A stretch of DNA of 64,000 bases from Halioglobus sp. (GCA_002699145.1 PABK01000006.1:35104-99103), one strand, 5' to 3'; shown: positions 1 to 8,732, numbered from the stretch's first letter. The notes: generated by a model from the letters alone, not told the origin. Numbers and translations are program-made.

Positions 1-521
1 TAGTTCCCAGCCTCGAGCTTGACATACCCCTCAAATTCCTCGGTGGGCTGTGTTGTCGAGATCTGCAGCACGCCGCCAAGCGCATTCTTGCCGAACAGCG
101 TACCCTGTGGGCCACGTAGGATCTCGATTCGATCCAGGTCGTAAAAACCGGAGGCAATCAGCCTGTTGTTGCTGATGAATGCCCCGTCGATCAGGGTAAC
201 GACCGGACTCTCGATAATGTCGGAGCCCGTTCCCGCAAAGCCCCGAATGGCGACCCTGGTAACCGACTCGGCACCCCCCACCTGGAAGCCAGGCACATAA
301 TTCGCAAGGTCGTTGAGATTATTGATCCCGCGGGATTCGAGTTCTTCACGGGTGGTTACCGACACTGAGATGGGCACATCCTGCAAACTCTCGGTTCGCT
401 TCTGGGCTGTGACCAGGACCTCCTCCAGCTTCAGACCCGGAGCATCCTGCCCCAACGCAACACCGGACGAGAGTGCGGTGAAAATCGAAAAACAATGAAC
501 AGAAATTTTGCGTACTTTCAT
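1..521 (-). CDS. TonB-dependent receptor, N-terminal part (cut by window edge)
   Basis: The first 173 residues of an outer-membrane TonB-dependent receptor; the beta-barrel lies beyond base 1. I read it from ATG at 519-521, preceded on the minus strand by GGAGAG seven bases upstream. Residues 1-24 form a signal peptide ending ALG. A TonB-box-like segment follows (EEVLVTAQKRTESLQDVPIS), then a plug domain with typical phrases such as LNDLANYVPGF, VAIRGF and DLDRIEILRGPQGTLFGKN. This wording is typical of the large proteobacterial receptor families found beside catabolic genes, so the ligand could be a hydrophobic or aromatic compound rather than iron; that is inference. It lies 119 bases downstream of, and in the same direction as, the SDR at 641-1402. 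Confidence 0.93.
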   Translation of the reverse strand, partial: MKVRKISVHCFSIFTALSSGVALGQDAPGLKLEEVLVTAQKRTESLQDVPISVSVTTREELESRGINNLNDLANYVPGFQVGGAESVTRVAIRGFAGTGSDIIESPVVTLIDGAFISNNRLIASGFYDLDRIEILRGPQGTLFGKNALGGVLQISTTQPTEEFEGYVKLEAGN

Positions 522-640
522 ATTATTCTCTCCAACTCAATGTGTAGCAGACGCCGATCAAGCATGGTGAGTCGCTATGTTCCACGATATCCGCTGCCGT
601 TTGCTTCACCATAAATGATGAATTCCCCGCAGAACCGGGC

Positions 641-1402
641 TCAGAACAAATCGGGACGCAGTGTGGCGTCGTGTCCGCCATCTACAAACAGAACTGATCC
701 GCATACATAGCTCGCTTCCCTGCGCAGTAAAAAGCAGATCGCCGCGGAGATATCTGTGGGTTTGCCTTCGAATCCCACCGGGATAGTCTTGATGAACTCC
801 TCGATCATAGGCCCGTACTCGGGGTTCTTCCGGCCGGCGTCGGTGAGTGCTGTCTTTGTGAATCCAGGCGCAACCGCATTAAGCCGTATACCGTCCCGGG
901 AATAATCCCGCACATGATTGCGCATCCAGGTGGCCACGCAGTACTTCGATGTCGCATAGGCTGACTGCCCTTCAATCCCGGCGCAATAGGCCCGGGCACC
1001 GCACTCATCAAGCGACCCCAGCAAGCGCGCCAGCTCCTCGTCCCGCTCATAAGCCGCCGTATTGGACGACACCAGGACTGCCGCTCCCTTACGTTGTGAA
1101 AGCCGGCTCCTGACACCCTGCAACAGGTCGATGGTTCCAAAGAAATTCAGGCTGGCAATTTCCTCCACCGGCTGGAAATGCGGTCCGACCCCCGCGCAGG
1201 AAACAAATCCATCGAGGCCGCCCTCAAGCGATCCCTGCAACTCCCGGATGGCCGCCGACCTGCCATCGCTGGTGGACAGGTCGGCATTGACGTCGCCCCC
1301 CCGGATATCCACCACTACGACAGAGTGTCCCTCTCCCCGTAATGTCTCTACTACGGCGCCCCCGATCCCGGCAGCGCCTCCTGTCACCAGATATTTCCCC
1401 AT
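641..1402 (-). CDS. Short-chain dehydrogenase/reductase (SDR)
   Basis: A 253-residue classical SDR, probably an NAD(P)-dependent alcohol dehydrogenase or ketoreductase. The cofactor-binding motif TGGAAGIG is at residues 7-14, the catalytic Ser at about 112-113, Tyr149 and Lys153 in YATSK, and the NAVAPG segment follows at about 175-180. The usual NNAG motif is varied to SCAG. There is an insertion of about 20 residues between the Ser and Tyr regions compared with typical SDRs, as in the 3-alpha-hydroxysteroid dehydrogenase-like subgroup. It is divergent from the SDR at 1589 and precedes the TonB receptor on the minus strand. Substrate unknown; a role in the local catabolic cluster is inferred from position. 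Confidence 0.9.
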   Translation of the reverse strand: MGKYLVTGGAAGIGGAVVETLRGEGHSVVVVDIRGGDVNADLSTSDGRSAAIRELQGSLEGGLDGFVSCAGVGPHFQPVEEIASLNFFGTIDLLQGVRSRLSQRKGAAVLVSSNTAAYERDEELARLLGSLDECGARAYCAGIEGQSAYATSKYCVATWMRNHVRDYSRDGIRLNAVAPGFTKTALTDAGRKNPEYGPMIEEFIKTIPVGFEGKPTDISAAICFLLRREASYVCGSVLFVDGGHDATLRPDLF

Positions 1403-1588
1403 ATCAATTTCCCTCAGGTAAGTTCGCCGGCATTATCGGATGAAATCCTGATACCTGCTTCATCAGAAACTATGAAATCTCAGCCCTGGCTTATGCGCTG
1501 CCCAATTTCATCGATTGTGATGAGGTGATTCGCTGCGCGTTGTCTAGAATCCGCAATAGTCATTGCAAATTCAGGAGTTACTACCGCC
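1403..1588. promoter_or_regulatory. Divergent intergenic region between two SDR genes
   Basis: This 186-base gap must carry the start signals for both the minus-strand SDR/receptor pair and the plus-strand SDR-SnoaL-monooxygenase block. A TAGAAT hexamer at 1545-1550 is a possible plus-strand -10 element, but no good -35 lies at the right distance. A GGAG ribosome site precedes the ATG at 1589. No clear operator palindrome was seen. Confidence 0.3.
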
Positions 1589-2368
1589 ATGCAATCTCCC
1601 TGGTCCAGGGTTCAGTTTGATTTCTCGGGCCTGACCGTGCTCGTAACCGGCGGCACGGCTGGCATTGGGGCCGGCATCGCCGCGGCGTTCCACGACGCCG
1701 GTGCCACGGTCGCCATCACCGGAACGCGGGACAGCCCGGACAGCTACCCCGACGATCTGACCCGCTTCCGCTATCTGCAATACCGTGCGGACAGACGCGA
1801 CGATATCGACAAGATCGGGAATCAGCTCGATTCCCTGGATGTGCTGGTCAATAACGCTGGTGGCACGGGAAAGCAACCGGAGGACTTCGCCGCCTCCATG
1901 CAAAATAACCTGATTGGCACCTACTATCTGTCGGACCGGTTGCATACGCTCCTTGCTCAATCCAAGCTGGAAGGCGGGGCCAGCATCGTCAATATCAGCT
2001 CCTTCTACGCGGTATTCGCCTCCGTGTACTACCCCGGTTACGGCGCGGCGAAGGCCGGCCTTGTACACCTGACTAAGACACATGCCGCCAACTGGGCTCC
2101 CCTTGGAATCAGGGTGAACAGCCTCGTGGTCGGCTCCGTCGAGAGCCGCATGACAGCCGAATACGTGACGGAGGAAGAAGTCACTGCCAAACTTATGGAA
2201 CGCACCCCGATCGCGCGCTGGGGTACCCCTAAGGACGTGGCAGGCGCGGCACTGTTCCTCTCATCCCCCGCGGCGGCCTATATCACCGGCGATTCCCTCG
2301 CGGTCGATGGTGGCTACTGCGCCATCGACAGGGCCTGGGGGAGCATGGCGGACCTGAGCAGGGAGTAA
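1589..2368 (+). CDS. Short-chain dehydrogenase/reductase (SDR)
   Basis: A 259-residue classical SDR with all hallmark residues: TGGTAGIG at 20-27, NNAGG at 88-92, Ser137/138, Tyr151 and Lys155 in YGAAK, and a C-terminal ITGDSLAVDGG segment typical of FabG-like reductases. The start is an ATG with GGAG ten to fourteen bases upstream. It heads a plus-strand block with the SnoaL-like gene 35 bases downstream and a luciferase-like monooxygenase after that. Expected cytoplasmic NAD(P)H-dependent oxidoreductase; the substrate cannot be read from the sequence. Confidence 0.91.
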   Translation: MQSPWSRVQFDFSGLTVLVTGGTAGIGAGIAAAFHDAGATVAITGTRDSPDSYPDDLTRFRYLQYRADRRDDIDKIGNQLDSLDVLVNNAGGTGKQPEDFAASMQNNLIGTYYLSDRLHTLLAQSKLEGGASIVNISSFYAVFASVYYPGYGAAKAGLVHLTKTHAANWAPLGIRVNSLVVGSVESRMTAEYVTEEEVTAKLMERTPIARWGTPKDVAGAALFLSSPAAAYITGDSLAVDGGYCAIDRAWGSMADLSRE

Positions 2369-2403
2369 CCCATGAACAATCAGTAAAGGAGTGCCGAGAA
2401 ATC

Positions 2404-2877
2404 ATGCCTGATAACGACATAGTCGAGCTGTTTGCCATCGAGGCGATCAAATCGCTGAAGCACCGCTACATTCGCGCCATGATCACTGCCGACTGGGCGC
2501 TGTTCGAGGATTGCCTGACAACTGACGTAAAAACCCAATACTCCGACGGCGCATACACGTTCTCCGATCGTGAATCGGTCGTCAAGTTCCTGCGCAGCAC
2601 ACACGATCCGGCAGGAACCAGCGCTCTCGGCTACTGGCATGTCACCATGCCGGAAATTTCCCTTACAGGAGAAGACGAGGCGGATGGCACCTGGGCCATG
2701 TACCACTTTTTTCTCGATCGGTCCCACAATCGACAACTCGAAATGTTTGCTTACTACCATGACAGGTACCGGCGCGAGAACGGGCACTGGAAAATCTGCG
2801 AGACTGGCTACACAAGAGTGCTGGAACAGCAACTGGACCGCAATACCGTATCCGGTTACGAGGTGCTGATACCGTGA
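2404..2877 (+). CDS. SnoaL-like / NTF2-like family protein
   Basis: A 157-residue protein of the NTF2-like alpha+beta barrel superfamily. The N-terminal pattern (AIEAIKSLKHRYIRAMITAD followed by FEDCLTTDV and a second block around the glycine-alanine-tyrosine turn) matches the SnoaL-like group that includes small isomerases, dehydratases and ring-hydroxylating dioxygenase small subunits. A GGAG site lies upstream of the ATG. Such proteins often accompany SDR and luciferase-like genes in catabolic clusters, as here. The enzyme activity, if any, is not predictable. Confidence 0.82.
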   Translation: MPDNDIVELFAIEAIKSLKHRYIRAMITADWALFEDCLTTDVKTQYSDGAYTFSDRESVVKFLRSTHDPAGTSALGYWHVTMPEISLTGEDEADGTWAMYHFFLDRSHNRQLEMFAYYHDRYRRENGHWKICETGYTRVLEQQLDRNTVSGYEVLIP

Positions 2878-2929
2878 ATGCTAACAGCGCCCGGCAACCG
2901 TTCACTCCCGGCTACAGTATAAACAACAG

Positions 2930-3838
2930 ATGACCGAGATCAGCCTGTCTCTGTATGGCCTGGACAGGCTATGCGGAAATCGCATCGAGCCGGTACTGGA
3001 CATTGTCAGGGAGATCGACGCGTCCTCGGTCGACACGCTGATTGTCACGGACCACGTGGTCATGGGTGAGCACACTGAAGCCTACCCCTATGGCGACTTC
3101 CCCACCCCGCCCGACACCCCCTGGTGGGAGCCGATGATCCTGCTTGCGCACATCGCGGCTATCAGCCGCCGCGTACAGTTAGGCACTGGTATCTTGATCG
3201 CGCCCCTGCGCCCCCCTGCCCTCCTGGCCAAGCAATGCACCACGCTCGACCAGCTGTGCGGTGGAAGACTTGTGCTCGGCGTAGGCTCAGGCTGGCAACG
3301 TGAAGAATTTCAGGCCTGCAACGTCTCTTTCGCAAACAGGTTTCAATTGATGCGCGAGCAGTTACGAGCATGCCGCGCGATGTGGAACGATTCGCCGGCC
3401 ACGCATCACTCCAAACATGTCAACTTCGACCGAATCTACTGCCGACCCGGGCCCTGTAGTGAACGGCGAATTCCACTTTGGTTCGGCCTAAAGGCGACTC
3501 AACGCAACGCGCAGTTTATCGCCGAGGTGGGAGATGGGTGGTTACCGATTATCAATACGCCGGAGACAGAACTGGAACGCTCCATCACCTTGCTGCGCCA
3601 CAGTTACGACGTAGCGGGGCGCGACCCATCGAGCCTGCGGGTCAAAGTCAGCATGATCCCCCGCCGGCGCGACGAGGGAATGCCAGACCTGGACGTGACT
3701 GTGAAAGACATGCGCCGCCTACAGGCTCTTGGCGTCACGGACTTCGAATTCAACTCGTCCATGTTTGTGCAGGCGCCCGAGGATGTGCCCTCGCTCCTCT
3801 CCTGGCTGGATGCGGTGCGCGCCGCGATCAACGCGTGA
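2930..3838 (+). CDS. LLM class (luciferase-like) F420- or FMN-dependent oxidoreductase
   Basis: A 302-residue TIM-barrel protein of the bacterial luciferase-like superfamily. Diagnostic stretches are TDHVVMG (about 41-47), the WWEPMILLAHIAA helix, LGTGILIAPLRPPALLAKQ, and GGRLVLGVGSGW, which shape the flavin/deazaflavin site in this family. It resembles the probable F420-dependent oxidoreductase subfamily; F420 versus FMN cannot be decided here and no F420 biosynthesis gene is present in the window. The ATG lacks a clear ribosome site. It is the last plus-strand gene of the block and converges with the SRPBCC gene with only eight bases between them. Confidence 0.88.
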   Translation: MTEISLSLYGLDRLCGNRIEPVLDIVREIDASSVDTLIVTDHVVMGEHTEAYPYGDFPTPPDTPWWEPMILLAHIAAISRRVQLGTGILIAPLRPPALLAKQCTTLDQLCGGRLVLGVGSGWQREEFQACNVSFANRFQLMREQLRACRAMWNDSPATHHSKHVNFDRIYCRPGPCSERRIPLWFGLKATQRNAQFIAEVGDGWLPIINTPETELERSITLLRHSYDVAGRDPSSLRVKVSMIPRRRDEGMPDLDVTVKDMRRLQALGVTDFEFNSSMFVQAPEDVPSLLSWLDAVRAAINA

Positions 3839-3846
3839 AGCGGCGC

Positions 3847-4281
3847 TTAGGCGTCCAGGTGTAATTCGATCCAGCCGGCGATTTGCCGGTATACAGCAAG
3901 CATGATCTCGCGGGCCTCCTCCGGCGAGGCCCCTCGCGGCCGAAAAGTGCCATGCCAGGTTACTCGGCACGTCGAAGGTCCCTCCATTGAGAGACTCACC
4001 TCTGCGCGGTAATCGGCAACAGGGTATGGAAGATCGCCGCTTACGACGTAGCCATAATGGTGCGCACCGGGTTCCTTGAAGGCCAGCTCCTCGCGCACGG
4101 CGCCGACACCTGGCAGAGCGATAGTCCTGGACATGCCGACGCCCGTACCTTGCGTCGTCACATTGAGATCGCCGGGAATCCAGTGCAGGTCGCCAAAGTT
4201 ATCCAGCAATCGCCACACTGTATCGAGCGGCAGAGCCAGGTCGTGACTATAGACGGCTTCCACCGCTTCCAGCGCGCTCAT
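3847..4281 (-). CDS. SRPBCC (START/polyketide-cyclase-like) family protein
   Basis: A 144-residue single-domain helix-grip fold protein. It begins with the family pattern VEAVYSHDLALPLDTVWRLL and continues with paired strands, a central YRAEVSLSM and ending in the long C-terminal helix REIMLAVYRQIAGWIELHL. Members bind hydrophobic ligands in a deep cavity; many act as cyclases, dehydratases or carriers. Its start overlaps the end of the VOC gene upstream by four bases, which implies translational coupling. It is the last gene of the minus-strand series that starts at 7718. Confidence 0.82.
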   Translation of the reverse strand: MSALEAVEAVYSHDLALPLDTVWRLLDNFGDLHWIPGDLNVTTQGTGVGMSRTIALPGVGAVREELAFKEPGAHHYGYVVSGDLPYPVADYRAEVSLSMEGPSTCRVTWHGTFRPRGASPEEAREIMLAVYRQIAGWIELHLDA

Positions 4282-4760
4282 CGCAGGTGTGACGGAATCC
4301 AGCCACCCTCGCTACGATGGTCGGTGATCACTTCGATGAGCTGCCCATCCGGGTCACGTACATAGGTCGCGTGGCTAAATGCAGCGCGCGCACCGCTCAG
4401 CTCGGGGAGGATAGTCTCCTCCAGCACCTCTCCTCCATACTGCACGACCCGCCTGCGCACCTCGGCCACGTCTTCTACCCGCATGTTAAGGTGAGTAAGC
4501 CCAGGCTCATTCAGTGCCCGCTCACGAAATGGCTTCATGCCGGGATCGAGATTCTGCATCAGTTCCAGCGTGAAACCGCTCTTGACGAGCATCATGACCC
4601 TGACGCGACAGGGGAGTGGGAGCCGCATCAGGGTGGCGGTATCCTCTCCCTCCACATCGATCGTTGTGTCGAGGCTGAATCCAAATACCTCTTCATAGAA
4701 AAGTCGGGACCGTTCCAGATCGGTGACCGACAGCCCGATATGACTCCAGTGAATCTCCAC
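4278..4760 (-). CDS. VOC family protein (glyoxalase/extradiol dioxygenase fold)
   Basis: A 160-residue protein with two beta-alpha-beta-beta-beta modules. The first opens with WSHIGLSVTDLERSRLFYEEVFGF, the second contains LTHLNMRVEDVAEV, and the C-terminus has DPDGQLIEVI. His7 and the Glu in LIEV are candidate metal ligands. This is the layout of glyoxalase I, methylmalonyl-CoA epimerase and one-domain extradiol dioxygenases, so the reaction remains open. It is nine bases downstream of an SDR and overlaps the SRPBCC gene. Confidence 0.85.
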   Translation of the reverse strand: MEIHWSHIGLSVTDLERSRLFYEEVFGFSLDTTIDVEGEDTATLMRLPLPCRVRVMMLVKSGFTLELMQNLDPGMKPFRERALNEPGLTHLNMRVEDVAEVRRRVVQYGGEVLEETILPELSGARAAFSHATYVRDPDGQLIEVITDHRSEGGWIPSHLR

Positions 4761-4769
4761 GCCCTTCTC

Positions 4770-5558
4770 CTAGTGTGGCAGGTAATCGCCGCCATTCACA
4801 TCCAGATTCGCTCCAGTTACCGCACTGGCGTAATCAGACGCCATGAACAGTGCGGCGCCGGCGCACTCCTCGTCCGTTGGAATTCTACGCAGTGAGATGC
4901 GTTGCGCGATTTCCGCCTCCACTTCCTCTCGGGGGATACCGCGTTCAGAAGCCTGGTGTTCAAGAAAGGCGACAACATTGGGGCCATGCATCCAGCCCAT
5001 AAACAGGGAGTTGACCCTGATGCCGTACTGTCCTAACTCCAGCGCGAGGTGCGAGGATGCGCTGCCGAGCGCAGCCTTGGACGCCGCGTAGCCGGCGTTA
5101 TACATCATGGGCTTGTGTACCACCATGGTGTTGATCATGACAATTGATCCTGAACCCTGCTCCTTCATGGCGCCGATCACGGACTGTGTGATATGCATAC
5201 TACCGACAAGGTTGGTATTGACCGTGTCGATCCAGTCGTCCATGTCGGCGTGCTCAATAGGCCCCATGCTACCACCGCTGTAGGCATTGTTGATCAGCAC
5301 GTCGATGCGGCCGAACTCGTCGATTGTTTGTTGCGCCAGCCGTTCGCACTGGCCACGGTCACGAATGTCGGTCTGAACCAATAGCAGGCGGGCGTCCGGC
5401 GTGACGTCGAGCACGTGCTGGCGCGCTCTTTCAAGTCCCTCCTCGCCGCGGGCTGCCAGCACCACCGCGGCGCCTTCCGCCGCCGAACGTGCAGCCAGAT
5501 GCTGGCCGAGACCTGGCCCTATGCCGGAAACGATAACAATCTTGTCTTGAAGCAGCAT
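4770..5558 (-). CDS. Short-chain dehydrogenase/reductase (SDR) with Thr at the usual Ser site
   Basis: A 262-residue SDR. The glycine motif is SGIGPGLG (11-18), the NNAYSGG stretch replaces the usual NNAG, and the catalytic YAASK has Tyr157 and Lys161. The strand that normally ends in a catalytic Ser reads IVMINTM, so Thr144 appears to stand in for Ser; this is unusual but occurs in some SDRs. The C-terminal NLDVNGGDYLPH is typical. It sits between the large flavoenzyme and the VOC gene in the same operon-like series, with 30 bases to the former and nine to the latter. Confidence 0.88.
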   Translation of the reverse strand: MLLQDKIVIVSGIGPGLGQHLAARSAAEGAAVVLAARGEEGLERARQHVLDVTPDARLLLVQTDIRDRGQCERLAQQTIDEFGRIDVLINNAYSGGSMGPIEHADMDDWIDTVNTNLVGSMHITQSVIGAMKEQGSGSIVMINTMVVHKPMMYNAGYAASKAALGSASSHLALELGQYGIRVNSLFMGWMHGPNVVAFLEHQASERGIPREEVEAEIAQRISLRRIPTDEECAGAALFMASDYASAVTGANLDVNGGDYLPH

Positions 5559-5588
5559 GATGTTCCTCTTCGTGTATCAAGTAATGGC

Positions 5589-7718
5589 CTAGACGGTGCG
5601 CCCGGCCTCGAAGCCCTGTGAGATGGCACCGGGGATATAGCCGACGTCGTTACAATCACCCGCCAGGGTAACGTCGAAGCCGGCTTCACGAATCGTCTCC
5701 GCCAGCGGTGAACCAGCTGTCACCCCGACACAAAGGATCACGGTGTCGACCTGGATCGTCCGCTCCTGTGTACCATTGAAGGTATGCGTTAGACGCCCTT
5801 CCGCGATTCGCAGTACCTGGGTATTTCCTAGCAGCTTGACGCCCAGCTGGCGGATATCGTGGAGATTGCGCCACCGACGGACCAGTGAAAGCTCTTTGCC
5901 AAACACTGAACCAGATTCGAGAATCGTGACGTTGCGACCGCGCTGTGCAAGAAACTCCGCGAGTTCCACAGCGACGAGTCCGCCACCTACCAGCGCCACG
6001 TTCTTGCCCAGTGGCATCCAGACACGGGTAAAAAGCCGCAGGAACGCACTATTGGCCGTCAGGCCGCTCAAGTGGCCCATGCGCATCATAAGGCGGGTAA
6101 GGGGGTTGGTCCGCTGCAACAGGCGCGGTGTAACATTCCCGGTCATCATATCGCGAATATCGTCACCATCCAGCACATGTGGCAGGTCCACCCCGGGGAT
6201 TGGCGGCAGCTCTCGGCCAGCACCCGTTGCCACGATCACAGCGTCTGCGGATATCCTGCGCAACATGTCCGCGGTCACCTCCTTTCCATAACGGACGGCG
6301 ACGGCATGCTTACGCAGTTGCGCGGACAGGTAACGCACCAGCGGACCGTTCTCGGGATAGGAGACGGCCGAGAAGCCAGTCGTTCCTCCGAGCCTGGCGT
6401 TTTTCTCGAAAAGCGTCACGCTATGTCCCCGAGAAGCGGCTACTCTGGCTGCTTCCATCCCCGCGGGACCGCCACCGATCACCGCCACTCTTTTCGGTTG
6501 CCCGGCTTGCTCGAGAGCAACCGCATGCTCGTTCCCGGTGAGCGGATTTACCGCACAGCAGATACTCTCACGCCTGAAAATTCGTGAAATACAGGTGTAG
6601 CAGTAGATGCAGGGGCGGATATCCTGTGTCCGACCTTCGCGTAGCTTGTTAGGAAGCTCCGGGTCCGCAAGCAGCTTTCTAGCCATAGCGACGAAATCGA
6701 TGCTGCCTTCGTCGATAAGAGCCCTGGCTCTCTCCGGTTCCAGACGCCCAACGCCAATGACGGGAATATCCAGTACAGAGCGGATTCTGGCCGCGTAGGG
6801 AATAAAACTTTCCGGCGTGTGCGTGGCGTGGGCTGTAGAGTAGCTCACACCGCGGCTGGCATCGGCATAGGCGGAGCAGTGAATCGCGTCCGCGCCGGCC
6901 TCCTGTGCCAGTTGCGCCGTGACACATGCGTCCTCCACCGAGATGCCGCCAGTCGTGAGAAATTCCGTAGAATCCAGGCGGCACCATACGGGATAGTCCC
7001 GCCCGATTTCCTCCTTGATCGCCCGGATGATCTGCACCAGCAGCCGCGAGCGGTTCTCGATACTGCCGCCATACTCGTCCGTGCGACAGTTAACCGAGGG
7101 GTTCAGGAAATTGGAAATCAGGTAACCATGCCCGGCGTGGATTTCTACGCCATCGATTCCGGACTCACGCGCCCTGCCAGCGGCCGAGACGAAGTGGGAG
7201 ATTACCCATTCAATATCGCTGGCCTCCGCGACCCGGTATGAAACGGACGCTCCGGGCCGCATGTAAGGCTCGGACATCAGCCCGATTTCCTCTGGCTGAC
7301 AGTCTCCCGCCATGTCAGCATCTTTCGCGGCCGGCTCCGAGGGACACAACAGCGGTCGACCATCACCACAGTCGTCCACTGCGCCGAGCCCTGCGTGTTG
7401 CAACTGCAGCGCAATTCGGCTGCCGTGCTTGTGAACGCGACTCGCCAGTTCCGTGAGCCCGGGAATAAACCTGTCTTCTGAAACCGCGACGTGCCGCGGG
7501 TTTGCCGCTCCGGACGGCCAGGCCACCGCTACCGATCCCATGGTCACCATCGCAGCCCCGCCCGCGGCACGCGCTTCGTAGTAGGCCTGGATACGGTCAC
7601 CGCAGAATCCACCCTCTTCCGCAAGGTTGGAACCCATGGGGCTCATGATAATGCGATTACGCAGTTCCAGTTTGCCGATCCGGCCAGGCCTGAAGAGACT
7701 CTCGAAACGCCGACGCAT
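5589..7718 (-). CDS. FMN/FAD/[4Fe-4S] oxidoreductase, 2,4-dienoyl-CoA-reductase-like (old yellow enzyme family)
   Basis: A 709-residue three-part enzyme. Residues about 1-365 form an old-yellow-enzyme TIM barrel for FMN (IGKLELRNRIIMSPMG; VEIHAGHGYLISNFLNP with His194 and His197). Cys370, Cys373, Cys376 and Cys388 (C-x2-C-x2-C-x11-C) supply a [4Fe-4S] cluster. Residues about 408 onward are an FAD/NAD(P) domain with GGGPAG at 415-420 and a second dinucleotide site around VALVGGGLVAVE. Relatives include 2,4-dienoyl-CoA reductase, trimethylamine dehydrogenase and bile-acid or aromatic enoate reductases. The x2-x2 spacing of the first cysteines is closer to trimethylamine dehydrogenase than to FadH. 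It is the first gene of the minus-strand catabolic series. Confidence 0.92.
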   Translation of the reverse strand: MRRRFESLFRPGRIGKLELRNRIIMSPMGSNLAEEGGFCGDRIQAYYEARAAGGAAMVTMGSVAVAWPSGAANPRHVAVSEDRFIPGLTELASRVHKHGSRIALQLQHAGLGAVDDCGDGRPLLCPSEPAAKDADMAGDCQPEEIGLMSEPYMRPGASVSYRVAEASDIEWVISHFVSAAGRARESGIDGVEIHAGHGYLISNFLNPSVNCRTDEYGGSIENRSRLLVQIIRAIKEEIGRDYPVWCRLDSTEFLTTGGISVEDACVTAQLAQEAGADAIHCSAYADASRGVSYSTAHATHTPESFIPYAARIRSVLDIPVIGVGRLEPERARALIDEGSIDFVAMARKLLADPELPNKLREGRTQDIRPCIYCYTCISRIFRRESICCAVNPLTGNEHAVALEQAGQPKRVAVIGGGPAGMEAARVAASRGHSVTLFEKNARLGGTTGFSAVSYPENGPLVRYLSAQLRKHAVAVRYGKEVTADMLRRISADAVIVATGAGRELPPIPGVDLPHVLDGDDIRDMMTGNVTPRLLQRTNPLTRLMMRMGHLSGLTANSAFLRLFTRVWMPLGKNVALVGGGLVAVELAEFLAQRGRNVTILESGSVFGKELSLVRRWRNLHDIRQLGVKLLGNTQVLRIAEGRLTHTFNGTQERTIQVDTVILCVGVTAGSPLAETIREAGFDVTLAGDCNDVGYIPGAISQGFEAGRTV

Positions 7719-8138
7719 GTTCCATCCTCAGTTAGACGAGGAGTCACATCATGAGCCAGCGCCGCGCTCACAACTTCATTCAATTCAATGATTTTTCACC
7801 GCGAAGCCACGGGGTAGTAGGTAACTCTCCGTATGTTCTCTCGCAGGATTTACTGCCGCAGGTTGCTGCACAACGTATGCATGATTCCAGCCAGCTTTAT
7901 AAGGAATGATCATAGCTCTGGTAAGGAAGCCCCATACTTGTCCCTTGCCTGCAAGGAACGCTCATTCGCAGAGGCTCGCCCCCCAAAAAAAACTGTGAAC
8001 TAGTTTTCACCCAAACAATTTCCCCCCGTTCATCCCCCCCCAGCTACCGCTCATCCCCCGCCCCGCTTGCGCTGCACAGCCGACCCGTTAGCATATCCAC
8101 CCAAAGCGCATAATTTCACGGAATAGAAGGCGGACCCG
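7719..8138. other. 420-base intergenic region between catabolic and pilin genes
   Basis: No gene recognised. The left half is A/T-richer and resembles the catabolic cluster; the right half has long C runs. A small inverted repeat (CCTTGC-CT-GCAAGG) lies at 7943-7956. A promoter for the pilin operon must lie here but I see no convincing -35/-10 or sigma-54 element. This is also where base composition changes from the left cluster to the GC-rich remainder. Confidence 0.4.
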
Positions 8139-8732
8139 GTGCGAAACACGATCAGGAATGGCAGCGCCCCCCTTGGCCTGACGCTCATTGAACTGATGGC
8201 CGTGCTGGCCATCATGACCGCATTGCTGACCATGGGCATTCCCCTGTTCCAGGCGACCGTCAAGAACAACCGCCTGCAGGCCGAGACGCTGGCGCTGCGG
8301 GCCATACTCACCAATGCCCGCACCGAGGCGCTGGCGCGGCGCATGCCGGTGACGGTGTGCGAGAGCGCCGATGGCGAGAGCTGCGCCACGGATGCGGCTA
8401 CCTGGAGCACCGGCTACATCGCCTTTGCCGACCAGGACAACGACCGCGTGGTCGACGACAGTGAGGACGTGTTCCTGGTGCGCAGCGTGGACGCCCCCGG
8501 CATCACCCTGGCCTTCGACGGCAGCGGCAGCGACAGCCACCTGCGCTTCAGCCCGCGCGGCGATAGCCTGAATTTCAGCGGCACCTTCATCCTCTGCGAC
8601 AACCGCGGCGACAGGGAGGCGCGGGGACTGCTGCTGGCCAACTCGGGCGCCGTGACGGTGGCGACCGACAGGGACAGTCCGGCCAACGATATTATCGACG
8701 ACCTGGGAGGCGACGATGTCAGCTGTCCGTAA
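8139..8732 (+). CDS. fimT: Type IV minor pseudopilin, FimT/GspH family
   Basis: A 197-residue minor pilin. The start is a GTG giving MRNTIRNGSAPLG, a short basic leader cut by prepilin peptidase after Gly13. The mature end is LTLIELMAVLAIMTALLTMG, with Glu at +5 and Leu rather than Phe/Met at +1. The rest has the GspH/FimT globular pattern with two Cys in the middle (VCESADGESC) and one near the C-terminus. It heads a plus-strand operon (FimT, PilV, PilW, PilX, PilY1, PilE) that supplies the priming tip complex of type IV pili. The last 17 bases overlap PilV. Naming as fimT rather than fimU is tentative. Confidence 0.87.
   Translation: MRNTIRNGSAPLGLTLIELMAVLAIMTALLTMGIPLFQATVKNNRLQAETLALRAILTNARTEALARRMPVTVCESADGESCATDAATWSTGYIAFADQDNDRVVDDSEDVFLVRSVDAPGITLAFDGSGSDSHLRFSPRGDSLNFSGTFILCDNRGDREARGLLLANSGAVTVATDRDSPANDIIDDLGGDDVSCP

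Noticed and set aside
7943..7956. Terminator at the small inverted repeat before the pilin operon
   Set aside because: Six-pair stem with a two-base loop and no T run; too weak.
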